A stretch of 59,277 bases of DNA from the IMG/VR virus record IMGVR_UViG_3300036901_000095, positions 1 through 59,277 of that record; one strand, written 5' to 3'. The notes under the pieces are model-generated. The model saw only the letters and a list, made by a program, of their open reading frames with translations. It ran no database searches and had not been told where the DNA came from. The position numbers and the translations under genes were made by a program. The stretch comes from a virus. This document shows positions 16,829-25,877 of the stretch, piece by piece; within the stretch, counting starts at the first letter, position 1; each line of letters starts with the position of its first letter.

Positions 16829-19651
16829 ATGGCCGTCACCAACAATGTTCCGCTCCAGCCTGGTGGTACTCCTGTCGCTCGCGATCCGACAACCGGATAC
16901 CCGTTGGCTCCGCAAAGCATGACCAGCACCACCACCGATTCCAATTTGCCCGCGCCCGTGCCAGCGACATCTGTTCCAAGCGCGGCGCACGATCCTAGTG
17001 ATTCACCGACCTCGGCCCAGACTCCAGGAGCGTTGCCAGATGGGGGAGGAGGCGGTAGCTCGACTCCTACTCCGCCCCCGTCTCAGGTCACCACCCCTCC
17101 CAGCAGCCCAACGGGACCGGCCACGCCCCCGACGACCTCCACCACTCCGATATCTCCCACCAATCCCACGACATCCGACTACGCGTCATTGTCGCAGGCA
17201 TTGCTGGGTGTCACCGAAGCAAATTCGCTGAACGCGTATTACAACCCGACCTATCATTTTCGCCTGTTTGTGGCTGGTGACGCCGACATTATGACGCAGG
17301 CGCAAAACAATATCGCCAACATCACCAGCGGCGCGGTGCCCCAGGTGACCATCGTGGAAAGCGGTGTCACGGGTGCCAGCATCAGGAATGTGGAAATCAA
17401 CACGTTTCTGTCGCACACCGGTCCTGCGAAAGACCAATATCTTCAGGACCTCACGATGACGGTCATCGATCCTCTTGGCATGTCATTTCTCGATGGTCTG
17501 GTCGAGGCCGCAGGAATCATGGGTTCGAGCAACTATACAAAAATGCCGTATTACGTACAGCTTACATTCAAGGCATATGATGAACAGGGCTATCCGATGC
17601 AAGCCGCCAATCTTCCAAATGGCGGTGTCTGGATTTGGGCGGTGCTCATCACCGGCATTGAAGTCAAGATAACCGAAGCTGGTGGAGTATTCGACCTCCA
17701 AATGGTTCCCACCGGAACCGGGGGTTCGCCTGATTGCAACAAAAACGAAGAGCAACGAAATCCCCAGGCACTGGTCGTCTCCGGCAAGACCGTGAGCGAG
17801 ATTTTTCAGGACTTCACCACCCAGATCAATAATTCATGGAAGAACAGCACGGGCGGTCCTCTCGTTCAGATCGCCGTTGTCACGCATCCAATCACGATAG
17901 GGCCAACCAACGCCATCGGGTTGAACCCTGGTAATTTCAAGATGAAATCCACGCTGCCATTCCAAAGCTCGGAACGAACATGGCAATTCTCGGCAACCGC
18001 CGGGGATGATGGCAAGGTAACATGTCATGTGCCGCCCAACGCCTCGGTTAGTGAATTTCTGACGGCGACGATCAAATCCACCGAACAGGCGCAGGCATTG
18101 ATGAAGGATCAACCGATCACCACTCAGACCGATTCATCGACCGCGCAGGTTAACAGTCGAGGCTATCGGGATTCCGTGTTGTTCTCGGTGGAGGTTGATC
18201 CGATGAATGTCAATTTCGACACGAACACCAACAACTACATGAAACAGGTAACGTTTCACGTGGTGGCGCATTCTACCCAAAGTGTGATCCTGGGTCCGGT
18301 TCAACTCGCGCAGGCCACCACACCTCAGATTCAGAACGCGATGCTTCAAAATTTCATCTCAAAAGGGATGATAAAAAAGCGTTACGATTATATCTACACC
18401 GGACTGAATACCGAGGTGCTTGATTTTCAGATCGAATGCAATCTCGCGTTCAGTGTCACCTTGTCGAAATATGCTGGTTCACGCGCCGGATACAACAACA
18501 CGAGTGTCAACAGCGTGCTGAGCGGTGGCAACACGAATCCGCAAGGCACTTTGAATGAGGCGAGCGCCGCGTTGAAGGTTGATCCAGGTAATAATAACAG
18601 CACGGTGCCGGTCGCATCCGGTTCAACACCGACGAATACCGCGTCAGGTGCCACGAATTCGGGCGGTTCGATAGCCACGTCGGGTGCCACGGCCGCCAGC
18701 ATGACCACGCCCGCCGCGAATTCCAATCCGATATCGACGAGCACGCCAGCGGTCAGTGGAATCGCTCCCACCAGTTCGACCTCGGCTCCGGGAGTCGCCG
18801 CCACGTCGCAAGTGACCACCAACAGTACAACACCGTCGCAGATTAGCGCGAGCCAGAACATTTATGTTGAAGACGTATTGGCGAGTCAATTTAGTCAGCA
18901 GCCTAATGTTCCAATTTCGTTCAAATACGGCAACAATGACACCCAGCAGGAATCCGGCAGCCGGGTGAATCCTGGGCAGTTTCACAGGGATCAATCCGTC
19001 ATAGGATCAATTTTCACACAGATGTATCAGGGCACCAATTGCGGCGGTTTAGGTGAAAACAAATTCTTCACCATACACCTGGACATCAGAGGTGATCCAT
19101 ACTGGATCGGTCAGACCAATCTCAACCGGGTCGCGGTGATTCGCGATTTTCAGAACAATACCCCAACGTATGATCCCAAGTCATCGCCTGATTTTATTTC
19201 GTGCAAAGAACTGATTTATCTGCATTTTCGGTATCCGTTGACGGTCGGCGACGATTTCGTGCCGATCCTGACATCCAGTGAGACATTCAACGCCTTGTAT
19301 GAGGTTTATGAGGTCAAGCACAGTTTCTCGGATGGCGTGTTCAAACAAACCCTGACCGCGTTCATCCATCCCCTGATCGCGGATAATATGGGGCAAAACG
19401 CCGCGAGCGCATCTCCGTCCTCGGGTGGACCACCCGCGTCTCCGCAGGCCGGTCCCACGGCTCCCGCCGCCAGCACTGGACCGTCTTCATTTCATGACAA
19501 GGATAGTAGTGAATCACCGAACCTTCCGGCGACACCAACATCGCCAAGCGCGGCGGGTGATCAGTTCCAACCCAATCCGACGAATCCGTTGCCCGCCACG
19601 CCAACCACGGTTCCGCCATCAGAAGTTACCTACGGCACCCCAACACCATGA
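16829..19651 (+). CDS. Large baseplate hub-like structural protein
   Basis: 940 residues in clear segments: a Pro/Thr/Ser-rich disordered N-terminus (1-125), a folded region (about 125-570, including YNPTYHFRLFVAGDADIMTQ and DQYLQDLTMTVIDPLG), a Ser/Thr/Ala linker (about 575-680), a second folded region (about 685-860, with GDPYWIGQTNLNRV and YEVYEVKHSFSDGVFKQTL), and a Pro-rich tail. It lies 6 bases before the gp5-like spike gene, the place of a gp27-type hub that holds the spike. The hub role is inferred from position and repeated tail-protein-like folds. GGGAAG precedes the ATG. Confidence 0.6.
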   Translation: MAVTNNVPLQPGGTPVARDPTTGYPLAPQSMTSTTTDSNLPAPVPATSVPSAAHDPSDSPTSAQTPGALPDGGGGGSSTPTPPPSQVTTPPSSPTGPATPPTTSTTPISPTNPTTSDYASLSQALLGVTEANSLNAYYNPTYHFRLFVAGDADIMTQAQNNIANITSGAVPQVTIVESGVTGASIRNVEINTFLSHTGPAKDQYLQDLTMTVIDPLGMSFLDGLVEAAGIMGSSNYTKMPYYVQLTFKAYDEQGYPMQAANLPNGGVWIWAVLITGIEVKITEAGGVFDLQMVPTGTGGSPDCNKNEEQRNPQALVVSGKTVSEIFQDFTTQINNSWKNSTGGPLVQIAVVTHPITIGPTNAIGLNPGNFKMKSTLPFQSSERTWQFSATAGDDGKVTCHVPPNASVSEFLTATIKSTEQAQALMKDQPITTQTDSSTAQVNSRGYRDSVLFSVEVDPMNVNFDTNTNNYMKQVTFHVVAHSTQSVILGPVQLAQATTPQIQNAMLQNFISKGMIKKRYDYIYTGLNTEVLDFQIECNLAFSVTLSKYAGSRAGYNNTSVNSVLSGGNTNPQGTLNEASAALKVDPGNNNSTVPVASGSTPTNTASGATNSGGSIATSGATAASMTTPAANSNPISTSTPAVSGIAPTSSTSAPGVAATSQVTTNSTTPSQISASQNIYVEDVLASQFSQQPNVPISFKYGNNDTQQESGSRVNPGQFHRDQSVIGSIFTQMYQGTNCGGLGENKFFTIHLDIRGDPYWIGQTNLNRVAVIRDFQNNTPTYDPKSSPDFISCKELIYLHFRYPLTVGDDFVPILTSSETFNALYEVYEVKHSFSDGVFKQTLTAFIHPLIADNMGQNAASASPSSGGPPASPQAGPTAPAASTGPSSFHDKDSSESPNLPATPTSPSAAGDQFQPNPTNPLPATPTTVPPSEVTYGTPTP

Positions 19652-19657
19652 GGCATC

Positions 19658-22141
19658 ATGACTTTAAATAAATCCAATCCGGCATTCACGCCAAAATCAA
19701 ACAGCAGCATCGCGCTGTTGCCCTATCCTTATATTGGTCTCGTAAAGAACAACACCGATTCACAAAACATGGGTCGACTCGGGGTGTGGATTCCCGAGCT
19801 TTGCGGCGATCCGCTGGACCAGGGTTCGTGGATCATTTGTAGTTATTGTTCTCCTTTCGCTGGCGCGACAAACCTCAATGAACTTGAAAACTATCAGGAC
19901 CCGAACACGCAGATCGTCAGCCAGCAATCCTATGGCTGGGTGGGAATCCCGCCTGACCTCAACAACGAGGTCATGGTGGTGTTCGCTTGTGGAGACATCA
20001 ACAAGGCTTATTGGGTTGGTTGCACATATCAACAAAACATGAACCACATGGTGCCGGGTATTTCCGTTGATACCACGTACCCAAATCAACAGGATATCGA
20101 TGGTGCGCCATTACCGACCATTGTTCCGGTCATGGAATATAACAAAGCGGGTGTGACTGGGTCTCCGAACAACGTGAATCGTCCGGTGTTTCAACCGCTG
20201 GCCACCGGTTTGATGCGGGAAGGCTTGTTGAACGATTTGGAACGTGGCGCGGCCTCGACCTCGATGCGTCGTGAAGCACCGCCGCTGATGTCGGGCTGGT
20301 TATCGCCACGCGGGAACACTATCCACATCGATGACAACGCGCAGGATGAATTCATCCGCTTTCGCACTCGTTCCGGTACCCAAATTTTAATCCACGAGAC
20401 AACCGGTTACATCTACATGAATTCGAAGAACGGTAATTCATGGTTCGAGATTTCCGATTCCGGGATCAATGGTTACACATCCGGTCCATTGAGCATGCGC
20501 GCGGTTGGCGACATCAATCTCATAGCCGGTGGCAACATGAATCTGGACGCCGCCAACATCAACATGCGCGCCACCAATCAGATCAACATGGGCGCGGTTA
20601 CCATCCAGATCGGTGCCAGTGGCGCACTGACCATGTCGGCTGGCACCAACATCAATTCAGCGGCGGCGGGCATCTGGGCGCGATCAGGCAGCACCATTCA
20701 GGACAACGCCGGAATCGTCCCGCCCGCGACTCCACCAACCAGCGTCACGGTCTCGGACACGAAGGCGATCAGTCCCACGGGCATCTGGACCTATGGTGCG
20801 ACCACCTTGAATTCCATCGCCAGTGTCATTCCCATGCACGAACCATGGCCGGGGCATCCGAATGCCAATATTCCACCCTTTCCAACAACGATTGTTCCCC
20901 AGCCCAATGTCGGGGGGCAGGGCAACGGCTCAAACGGTGGCGGGACGACCTACGCCCCTAACGCAGGCTCAGCCCCCGGATCATCCGGATCATCCACGCC
21001 ATCTAATGGTGCGATTGCCCCATCGAATCCGGCGACCAATTCATGCACGTTCGGCATCCCGAACACGGCTCCTATTTCCACGGTCAATTTCAACGCGATT
21101 CAGACCGCGTCACAACAGGTCAGCGGACTCCCCGCCAATCCTTTCGCCACCCTGCTGGCGTTCGCCAATATTGAGTCAACCTTTAACTCGTCCGCAGGAC
21201 CGGTATCAGGTCCAGGCGCGAAGGGACTGTTTCAGTTTATCGATGGAACATGGGACTGGATCGTCAGTCAGGCTGGCGCGCAATACGGTGTTCCCACTAC
21301 CAGTGGAGCGGTGTTCAATCCTGGCTATAATGCGCTGATGGGCGCGGCATACATGGTAAGTAACATGAAGGTACTCTCGAATAATGGATTAACCCCGGAT
21401 GCCGGAAATCTGTATCTCCTGCATTTCTTTGGACCGGGCGGCGGACAACTTGGAACCAGGGCCGCTGGAGGAATCACGTTTCTGAAGACTCTTGCCACTC
21501 AACCGTCCGGTATAGCAGCGTCATTATTCCCTAATCAGGCGGCTGGTGCGATCAACCACAATAATTTTTACAATCGCGCCAATAACGCTCCTTACACGAT
21601 GCAACAGGTTCATGACAATCTCAGAACCATCATCAACGACAAAGTCACGGCTTATCAGACGCAGGTAGGTTTGCCCGCGCCATGTGACAGAGTAAAAGGC
21701 AATACCACTGGGGTGTCCAACAAAATCAATCAGTCAAGTCCACAGGCAGCCGTCGCCAGCGCGCAAGGACTGACCGGACGATATTGGGGACGCAATGAGG
21801 AATGCGTTTCGTTGGTTCAATCGCCGATTCTCAATTTACAGAATACCTCGACATGGACCAAGGGTAGTAGTGATTTGGTCGCCAATCCGCCGCCTCCAGG
21901 AACAGCCATCGCGACCTTCGCGCCGAATGGTACATACACCAACCAGTATGGTCTGTCGCACGCGGCGATTTATCTCGGCCCAGCGGACAGCGGTAATGGC
22001 ATCAAAGTACTCGAACAATCCAATGGCCATCCGGCGCATATCAATCAATATCAGGTCGGCAATTCGCCTGGTTACGGCGCATGGGTCAAGGGCGTGGAGC
22101 AAGACGCGCGTAACTATTCCGTCGTCAACTACAACAACTGA
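19658..22141 (+). CDS. 5: gp5-like spike with OB-fold, beta-helix and two cell-wall-cutting domains
   Basis: 827 residues. An OB-fold like T4 gp5 (about 20-125, SYGWVGIPPDLNNEVMVVFA) is followed by a triple-beta-helix needle region (about 210-335, repeats such as GDINLIAGGNMNLDAANINM). A Gly/Ser/Pro linker follows, then a lytic-transglycosylase-like domain (about 480-610, Glu506 in NIESTF, GAKGLFQFIDGTWDW). The C-terminal domain (about 700-815) is CHAP/BPSL0067-like, with Cys716 in EECVSLVQ, TAIATF and His768 in SHAAIYLG. It pierces the outer membrane and opens peptidoglycan during injection. T4 gp5 has one lysozyme domain between the OB-fold and needle; here two different enzymes sit behind the needle. 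Confidence 0.85.
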   Translation: MTLNKSNPAFTPKSNSSIALLPYPYIGLVKNNTDSQNMGRLGVWIPELCGDPLDQGSWIICSYCSPFAGATNLNELENYQDPNTQIVSQQSYGWVGIPPDLNNEVMVVFACGDINKAYWVGCTYQQNMNHMVPGISVDTTYPNQQDIDGAPLPTIVPVMEYNKAGVTGSPNNVNRPVFQPLATGLMREGLLNDLERGAASTSMRREAPPLMSGWLSPRGNTIHIDDNAQDEFIRFRTRSGTQILIHETTGYIYMNSKNGNSWFEISDSGINGYTSGPLSMRAVGDINLIAGGNMNLDAANINMRATNQINMGAVTIQIGASGALTMSAGTNINSAAAGIWARSGSTIQDNAGIVPPATPPTSVTVSDTKAISPTGIWTYGATTLNSIASVIPMHEPWPGHPNANIPPFPTTIVPQPNVGGQGNGSNGGGTTYAPNAGSAPGSSGSSTPSNGAIAPSNPATNSCTFGIPNTAPISTVNFNAIQTASQQVSGLPANPFATLLAFANIESTFNSSAGPVSGPGAKGLFQFIDGTWDWIVSQAGAQYGVPTTSGAVFNPGYNALMGAAYMVSNMKVLSNNGLTPDAGNLYLLHFFGPGGGQLGTRAAGGITFLKTLATQPSGIAASLFPNQAAGAINHNNFYNRANNAPYTMQQVHDNLRTIINDKVTAYQTQVGLPAPCDRVKGNTTGVSNKINQSSPQAAVASAQGLTGRYWGRNEECVSLVQSPILNLQNTSTWTKGSSDLVANPPPPGTAIATFAPNGTYTNQYGLSHAAIYLGPADSGNGIKVLEQSNGHPAHINQYQVGNSPGYGAWVKGVEQDARNYSVVNYNN

Positions 22142-22143
22142 TA

Positions 22144-22151
22144 CATAAATA
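22144..22151 (+). promoter_or_regulatory. T4-type late promoter box CATAAATA
   Basis: The box begins two bases after the spike stop and ends 8 bases before the ATG of the next small gene, so that message would have almost no leader. Confidence 0.6.
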
Positions 22152-22158
22152 ACAAATC

Positions 22159-22287
22159 ATGCCACCACAATTGAAAAATGATGAAGATCAGAAAGACAAG
22201 GTTGGTTTCGCGCTCGATGAGGTCGAGGACGAACCCGAGACGCAACCCGTCGAACAATCACAATATTACTACGATGGATGTTGCTGA
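22159..22287 (+). CDS. Small acidic protein with FALDEVED motif
   Basis: 42 residues: a polar start (MPPQLKNDEDQKDK), then VGFALDEVEDEPETQP, ending in QYYYDGCC. There is no ribosome-binding site, but the ATG lies just after a late box, which fits a leaderless message. Its stop touches the next ATG (TGAATG), and that protein carries a near-identical FALDELED motif. Function unknown. Confidence 0.5.
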   Translation: MPPQLKNDEDQKDKVGFALDEVEDEPETQPVEQSQYYYDGCC

Positions 22288-22440
22288 ATGGCGACCATAC
22301 CCTCACATATCATGACACCAGCCGAAGCCGTCGAACTGATGCGCCAGGCACTCAAACCGAAATCCAAAACTTTTGCTTTGGACGAACTTGAAGACGAAGA
22401 CGATGATCCCATCGTCTTTCCTGATGAGTTTAGTTATTGA
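22288..22440 (+). CDS. Small acidic protein with FALDELED motif
   Basis: 50 residues. A helix (TPAEAVELMRQALKPKSK) is followed by FALDELEDEDDDPIVFP. It starts immediately after the stop of the upstream gene, so translation is probably coupled. The shared F-A-L-D-E-x-E-D-E block in two neighbouring proteins suggests a short binding motif. Function unknown. Confidence 0.5.
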   Translation: MATIPSHIMTPAEAVELMRQALKPKSKTFALDELEDEDDDPIVFPDEFSY

Positions 22441-22484
22441 ACACTGACACCATTCCTTGTATCATCCCCTGATTGGAGAGAACT

Positions 22485-23492
22485 ATGACATTGAAAATTA
22501 GTGAATTAGTCCGTGATGGTTACGAACGAGTGGTTAGTTTTTCCGACGACAGTGGATTTCAGGCGTATATCGCCATTCACAGCACGATTCTGGGACCGGC
22601 CCTCGGTGGCTGTCGCATCAAGTCCTACGCCTCGACCGATGATGCCCTGACCGATGTCCTGCTCTTGTCAAAAGGCATGACTTATAAAAGTAGCATCGCC
22701 GGATTGAACTTCGGTGGCGGCAAATGCGTTGTGATGGCCGAAAAGGCGACCCGCGAGATCATGCTCAAGGTTGGCGAGGCGGTCGAATATTTCAACGGTC
22801 TCTACGTTACCGCCGAGGATGTCGGCACCACTCTGGCGGATATTCAGACCGCCGCTGAAGTCACTGATTATACCGTCCATCTCGATGGTTCCAGCATGAC
22901 CGCCCGAGGCGTGCTGGCCTGCATGAAGACCGCCGTGAAATTTCACGGTGGATGGGGCGAAGAACTGAATGGCCTGCCCATTTGGGTCCAGGGACTGGGC
23001 AAGGTTGGCATGGACTTAGCCGAACGCATTGCCGCGCATATTCCAGATCACCTCAATCTGATGGTGTCTGATTTGCGTCCCGAGGCCGTGACCCAGGCTG
23101 AAGCCATGGGTGCCAGGGAACTCACCGAGGGCGACAAACGCTTCGTCGCCATTTACGCGCCGTGCGCGATGGGTCAGGTGATCAATGCCGACAATGTCAA
23201 CAAGGTGAACTATTCGATCATCTGCGGATCGGCCAACAACCAGTTATTGCATGATGATTACGCCGAGGTTCTGCGTCAGCGGGATGTCCTGTACTGCCCA
23301 GAATTCCTTGTCAATGCCGGTGGCATCATTAACGCGAGTTATGAATTCGAGCGTGACTTCGACCAGCAGAAATGCGAGGAACACACCGATTACCTCAGTG
23401 AGGTATTGCTCAAAGTTCTGACGATGGCGAAGGACGACAACACCACCCCCCTGAAGATCGCCATGCAACTGGCTGAAGCCGGACTGGAATGA
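22485..23492 (+). CDS. Glu/Leu/Phe/Val dehydrogenase family enzyme (leucine/valine dehydrogenase-like)
   Basis: 335 residues. The substrate domain has LGPALGGCRIKSY, the catalytic-Lys region AGLNFGGGKCVVM and TAEDVGTT. The NAD-binding domain has GLGKVGMDLAERIA (G-x-G-x-V-G), and CPEFLVNAGGIINASYE closes the active site. The family reversibly deaminates branched-chain amino acids to keto acids and ammonia with NAD. Bacterial leucine dehydrogenases are usually about 345-370 residues, so this is slightly short but has all key motifs. GGAGAG precedes ATG 22485. It would be a metabolic gene taken from a host, perhaps feeding carbon or nitrogen flow during infection. The exact substrate is not known. 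Confidence 0.85.
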   Translation: MTLKISELVRDGYERVVSFSDDSGFQAYIAIHSTILGPALGGCRIKSYASTDDALTDVLLLSKGMTYKSSIAGLNFGGGKCVVMAEKATREIMLKVGEAVEYFNGLYVTAEDVGTTLADIQTAAEVTDYTVHLDGSSMTARGVLACMKTAVKFHGGWGEELNGLPIWVQGLGKVGMDLAERIAAHIPDHLNLMVSDLRPEAVTQAEAMGARELTEGDKRFVAIYAPCAMGQVINADNVNKVNYSIICGSANNQLLHDDYAEVLRQRDVLYCPEFLVNAGGIINASYEFERDFDQQKCEEHTDYLSEVLLKVLTMAKDDNTTPLKIAMQLAEAGLE

Positions 23493-23493
23493 C

Positions 23494-23823
23494 ATGTTAA
23501 AAACAATTGGATTGATTTTCGCGCTGAGCACGAGTATCGCTTACGCGCAGGACGATGTTTGGTATACGGTCCATCAGGCGGGCTGCGTGTCATTGTCCGA
23601 TGCCTCGAAAGGAATGCCCGACATTCAGGAGCCATGGACCAAGCCATCTGATTTACTGGCCTCGGCGGTCAGTCATGGCATGACCTTGAAAGCGCACATG
23701 GAAAGCGAGGATAACACGTCGGTGATGTATGTATTCACCGGCCATGATGACGCGCCGTTGAACATCGTCATGATCAAAGGTCGCGAGTTGTGTGAAAAGG
23801 CGTTGGAAGCCATCTCCAAGTAA
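23494..23823 (+). CDS. Small exported protein with Sec signal peptide
   Basis: 109 residues. Residues 1-18 (MLKTIGLIFALSTSIAYA) form a typical signal peptide with cleavage after AYA before QDD. The mature part holds two Cys residues (in QAGCVSL and RELCEKA) that could pair in the periplasm. It follows the dehydrogenase gene by one base. Function unknown. Confidence 0.65.
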   Translation: MLKTIGLIFALSTSIAYAQDDVWYTVHQAGCVSLSDASKGMPDIQEPWTKPSDLLASAVSHGMTLKAHMESEDNTSVMYVFTGHDDAPLNIVMIKGRELCEKALEAISK

Positions 23824-23838
23824 CTGGAAGGAACTGTC

Positions 23839-24111
23839 ATGGCGTTCGAACTGGATGATCTCCCGCCGTTCATCGACGTGGTGCGGGCCACCCCTGTGAA
23901 AGTCAATAAGTTCGGACCTGTCTTGCAGATGACGCAGGACATCATGAAATATGATGACCTTGAGATGTCACTCGCTCTCAAGGTTCCCGTGGAGACCTAC
24001 CGGCGATGGAAGGCGTTCGATACGGTGCATTTTCCATTTGCGCGAAACATACTGGATCAACTGCTCGCGGAAACGAAGCCTCACATTGAACATTACGGAG
24101 ACGAAACATGA
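23839..24111 (+). CDS. Unknown small protein, N-terminal FELDD motif
   Basis: 90 residues starting MAFELDDLPPF; the rest looks helical (YRRWKAFDTVHFPFARNILD). Its stop overlaps the next ATG by four bases. It shares the F-x-L-D-D/E start with three neighbours. AAGGAACTG lies just upstream as a ribosome site. Confidence 0.6.
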   Translation: MAFELDDLPPFIDVVRATPVKVNKFGPVLQMTQDIMKYDDLEMSLALKVPVETYRRWKAFDTVHFPFARNILDQLLAETKPHIEHYGDET

Positions 24112-24440
24112 CATTCAGTCTTGATGGCACTCATGATGCGCAACACGATGAGCGAGAGGCTCTCTACAAGGCTCTCAACGAGTTTTTCCTGCCGATGACG
24201 ACGGTTTACATGAAGCGTTACGTCGGACGGCCAATTCGCCCAATCATCGAAGACACCAACGTGCCATTCACACTCGATGACTCGCAAGCCTCGGTCAGCC
24301 TGGTGGGATCGCCACACCCAACCAAATTCGCGAGCCATATCAGCCGAATGATGACCGGATTCCTGAAAGACGAATTGCAGATTGTCCATTGTAGTCATTA
24401 TGCAGCCATCATAGCCAAACCACCAACGGAGATCGTATGA
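24108..24440 (+). CDS. Unknown small protein with FSLDG and FTLDD motifs
   Basis: 110 residues starting MTFSLDGTHDAQHDEREALY, with a second FTLDDS at about residue 54. The start overlaps the upstream stop and the stop overlaps the next start (ATGA), showing coupled translation. No domain is recognised. Confidence 0.6.
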   Translation: MTFSLDGTHDAQHDEREALYKALNEFFLPMTTVYMKRYVGRPIRPIIEDTNVPFTLDDSQASVSLVGSPHPTKFASHISRMMTGFLKDELQIVHCSHYAAIIAKPPTEIV

Positions 24441-24616
24441 CATTCAATCTTGATGACGGTAAACCGGGGAGCAATCCTCTACTTTTCGAACCCAACCTGC
24501 CCCTGCAATTAGGCGGCACATTCCGGATCATCATCCCCTCGTTCCCAGGGGTTTACCTGAGCAGGGATGTCATCATTCCTCCTGGTGGACTGGAAATCAT
24601 AGTCACGGAGTGTTGA
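24437..24616 (+). CDS. Unknown small protein, MTFNLDDG start
   Basis: 59 residues: MTFNLDDGKPGSNPLLFEPN, then a hydrophobic, beta-rich half (FRIIIPSFPGVYLSRDVIIP). Overlapping start and stop codons tie it to its neighbours. It carries the shared F-x-L-D-D motif at its N-terminus. Confidence 0.55.
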   Translation: MTFNLDDGKPGSNPLLFEPNLPLQLGGTFRIIIPSFPGVYLSRDVIIPPGGLEIIVTEC

Positions 24617-24617
24617 C

Positions 24618-24947
24618 ATGTTGAGTCGTCGCACGCTGTTCATTGGCCTGACCGGATTGTTGGTGGCTCCAGCCATCATCAAGGCGTCCTCATTGATGCC
24701 ATTGTCTCAGAAGAGCAATGGTTTGCTTGGCTTCGGTGATCCGCGCTACAATTATGAAGTCTTGTTCGATCACGAGACGGGTGAGAGAATGTCGCGCAGG
24801 ACCGACACTGCGACGCTCTGGCAGCCATCCCCTCGGCGAGACCAATGGTTTGAATTCGGACCTCAGGTTGATGGCTCGAAGGGTTTCACCATCTACAAGG
24901 CGAATCGTGTCCACACGACACAGATGGTCAGCGGTAATTTCGCATGA
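24618..24947 (+). CDS. Exported protein with twin-arginine-like signal
   Basis: 109 residues. The N-terminus MLSRRTLFIGLTGLLVAPAI has the S-R-R-x-L-F core of Tat signals followed by a modest hydrophobic stretch; cleavage is likely near ASS. The mature part includes RYNYEVLFDHETGERMSRRT and WQPSPRRDQWFEFGPQ. A Tat-type signal on a phage protein is unusual. The start lies one base after the upstream stop. Confidence 0.6.
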   Translation: MLSRRTLFIGLTGLLVAPAIIKASSLMPLSQKSNGLLGFGDPRYNYEVLFDHETGERMSRRTDTATLWQPSPRRDQWFEFGPQVDGSKGFTIYKANRVHTTQMVSGNFA

Positions 24948-25114
24948 GCTTCAATCTTGACGAGGGTGAACCGGTCGATATCCATGACCTGATCGTGCTG
25001 GTGGAACCGAGCGAGTCCCTTGCGCGGAAATTCGCTGATATGGAAAACTGGCGGGGAGAAATAGCAACGAGTCTTGGCTGGTTTGTGAAGAATGACGACC
25101 CTCGACCCGTCTGA
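24944..25114 (+). CDS. Unknown small protein, MSFNLDEG start
   Basis: 56 residues beginning MSFNLDEGEPVDIHDLIVLV. It starts inside the stop of the upstream gene and its 3' end overlaps the methionine aminopeptidase start by 23 bases in another frame. It is the fourth protein in a row with the F-x-L-D-x start. Confidence 0.55.
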   Translation: MSFNLDEGEPVDIHDLIVLVEPSESLARKFADMENWRGEIATSLGWFVKNDDPRPV

Positions 25115-25877
25115 CTGGGACGGCATGCGAGCCGCTGGGCAACTGGCGGCGCGAGTCCTCGACATGATCCATCCGCACGTCGTTGAAGGTGTCACCACCG
25201 ATCAACTGAACACGCTCTGCCATGACTTCATCATCGCCCATGACGCGATTCCGGCCCCACTGAATTACAAGGACTTCCCAAAATCCATTTGCACGTCGAT
25301 CAATCACGTCGTCTGCCATGGTATCCCGTCCACCCGAAAACTGCTCGATGGTGACATCCTCAACATCGATGTGACGGTGATCCTTAATGGCTGGCATGGT
25401 GATAGCTCGCGCATGTATAGCGTCGGTGATCTATCCACCAAGGCGCGCAATCTGATGGACATCACCTATGAGGCCATGCTGCTCGGCATCGCGGCGGTCA
25501 GGCCCGGTGCCACTCTGGGCGACGTTGGTTTCGCCATACAGAGCTTCGCGGAAAGTCATCGCTACAGCGTGGTGCGGGATTTCTGCGGGCATGGCATTGG
25601 CCGTTTGTTCCACGAACCTCCGCCGATCCTGCATTACGGCAAGCCGAGTCAGGGGCTCGTTTTGCAGCCTGGCATGTTCTTCACCATTGAGCCGATGCTC
25701 AACATCGGTGGCTGGGAGGTCAAGACCCTGGCCGACAAATGGACTTCCGTCACCAAGGATCGGTCATTGTCCGCTCAGTACGAACACACGGTGGGCGTGA
25801 CCGAGACCGGCCATGAGATATTCACTCTTTCTTTCGCAGGATTGCATAAGACGCATGTACCAATTCAAAAAGGGTGA
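25092..25877 (+). CDS. map: Type I methionine aminopeptidase
   Basis: 261 residues, close to E. coli MetAP (264). All five metal ligands are present: D93 (NIDV), D104 (HGDSS), H167 (GHGIG), E200 (TIEPM) and E231 (YEHTV). The enzyme removes the first Met from new proteins in the cytosol. It lies in a late-looking rightward cluster of small proteins, and its start overlaps the preceding gene. It probably speeds maturation of phage proteins or replaces lost host activity. The family call is very safe. Confidence 0.95.
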   Translation: MTTLDPSDWDGMRAAGQLAARVLDMIHPHVVEGVTTDQLNTLCHDFIIAHDAIPAPLNYKDFPKSICTSINHVVCHGIPSTRKLLDGDILNIDVTVILNGWHGDSSRMYSVGDLSTKARNLMDITYEAMLLGIAAVRPGATLGDVGFAIQSFAESHRYSVVRDFCGHGIGRLFHEPPPILHYGKPSQGLVLQPGMFFTIEPMLNIGGWEVKTLADKWTSVTKDRSLSAQYEHTVGVTETGHEIFTLSFAGLHKTHVPIQKG

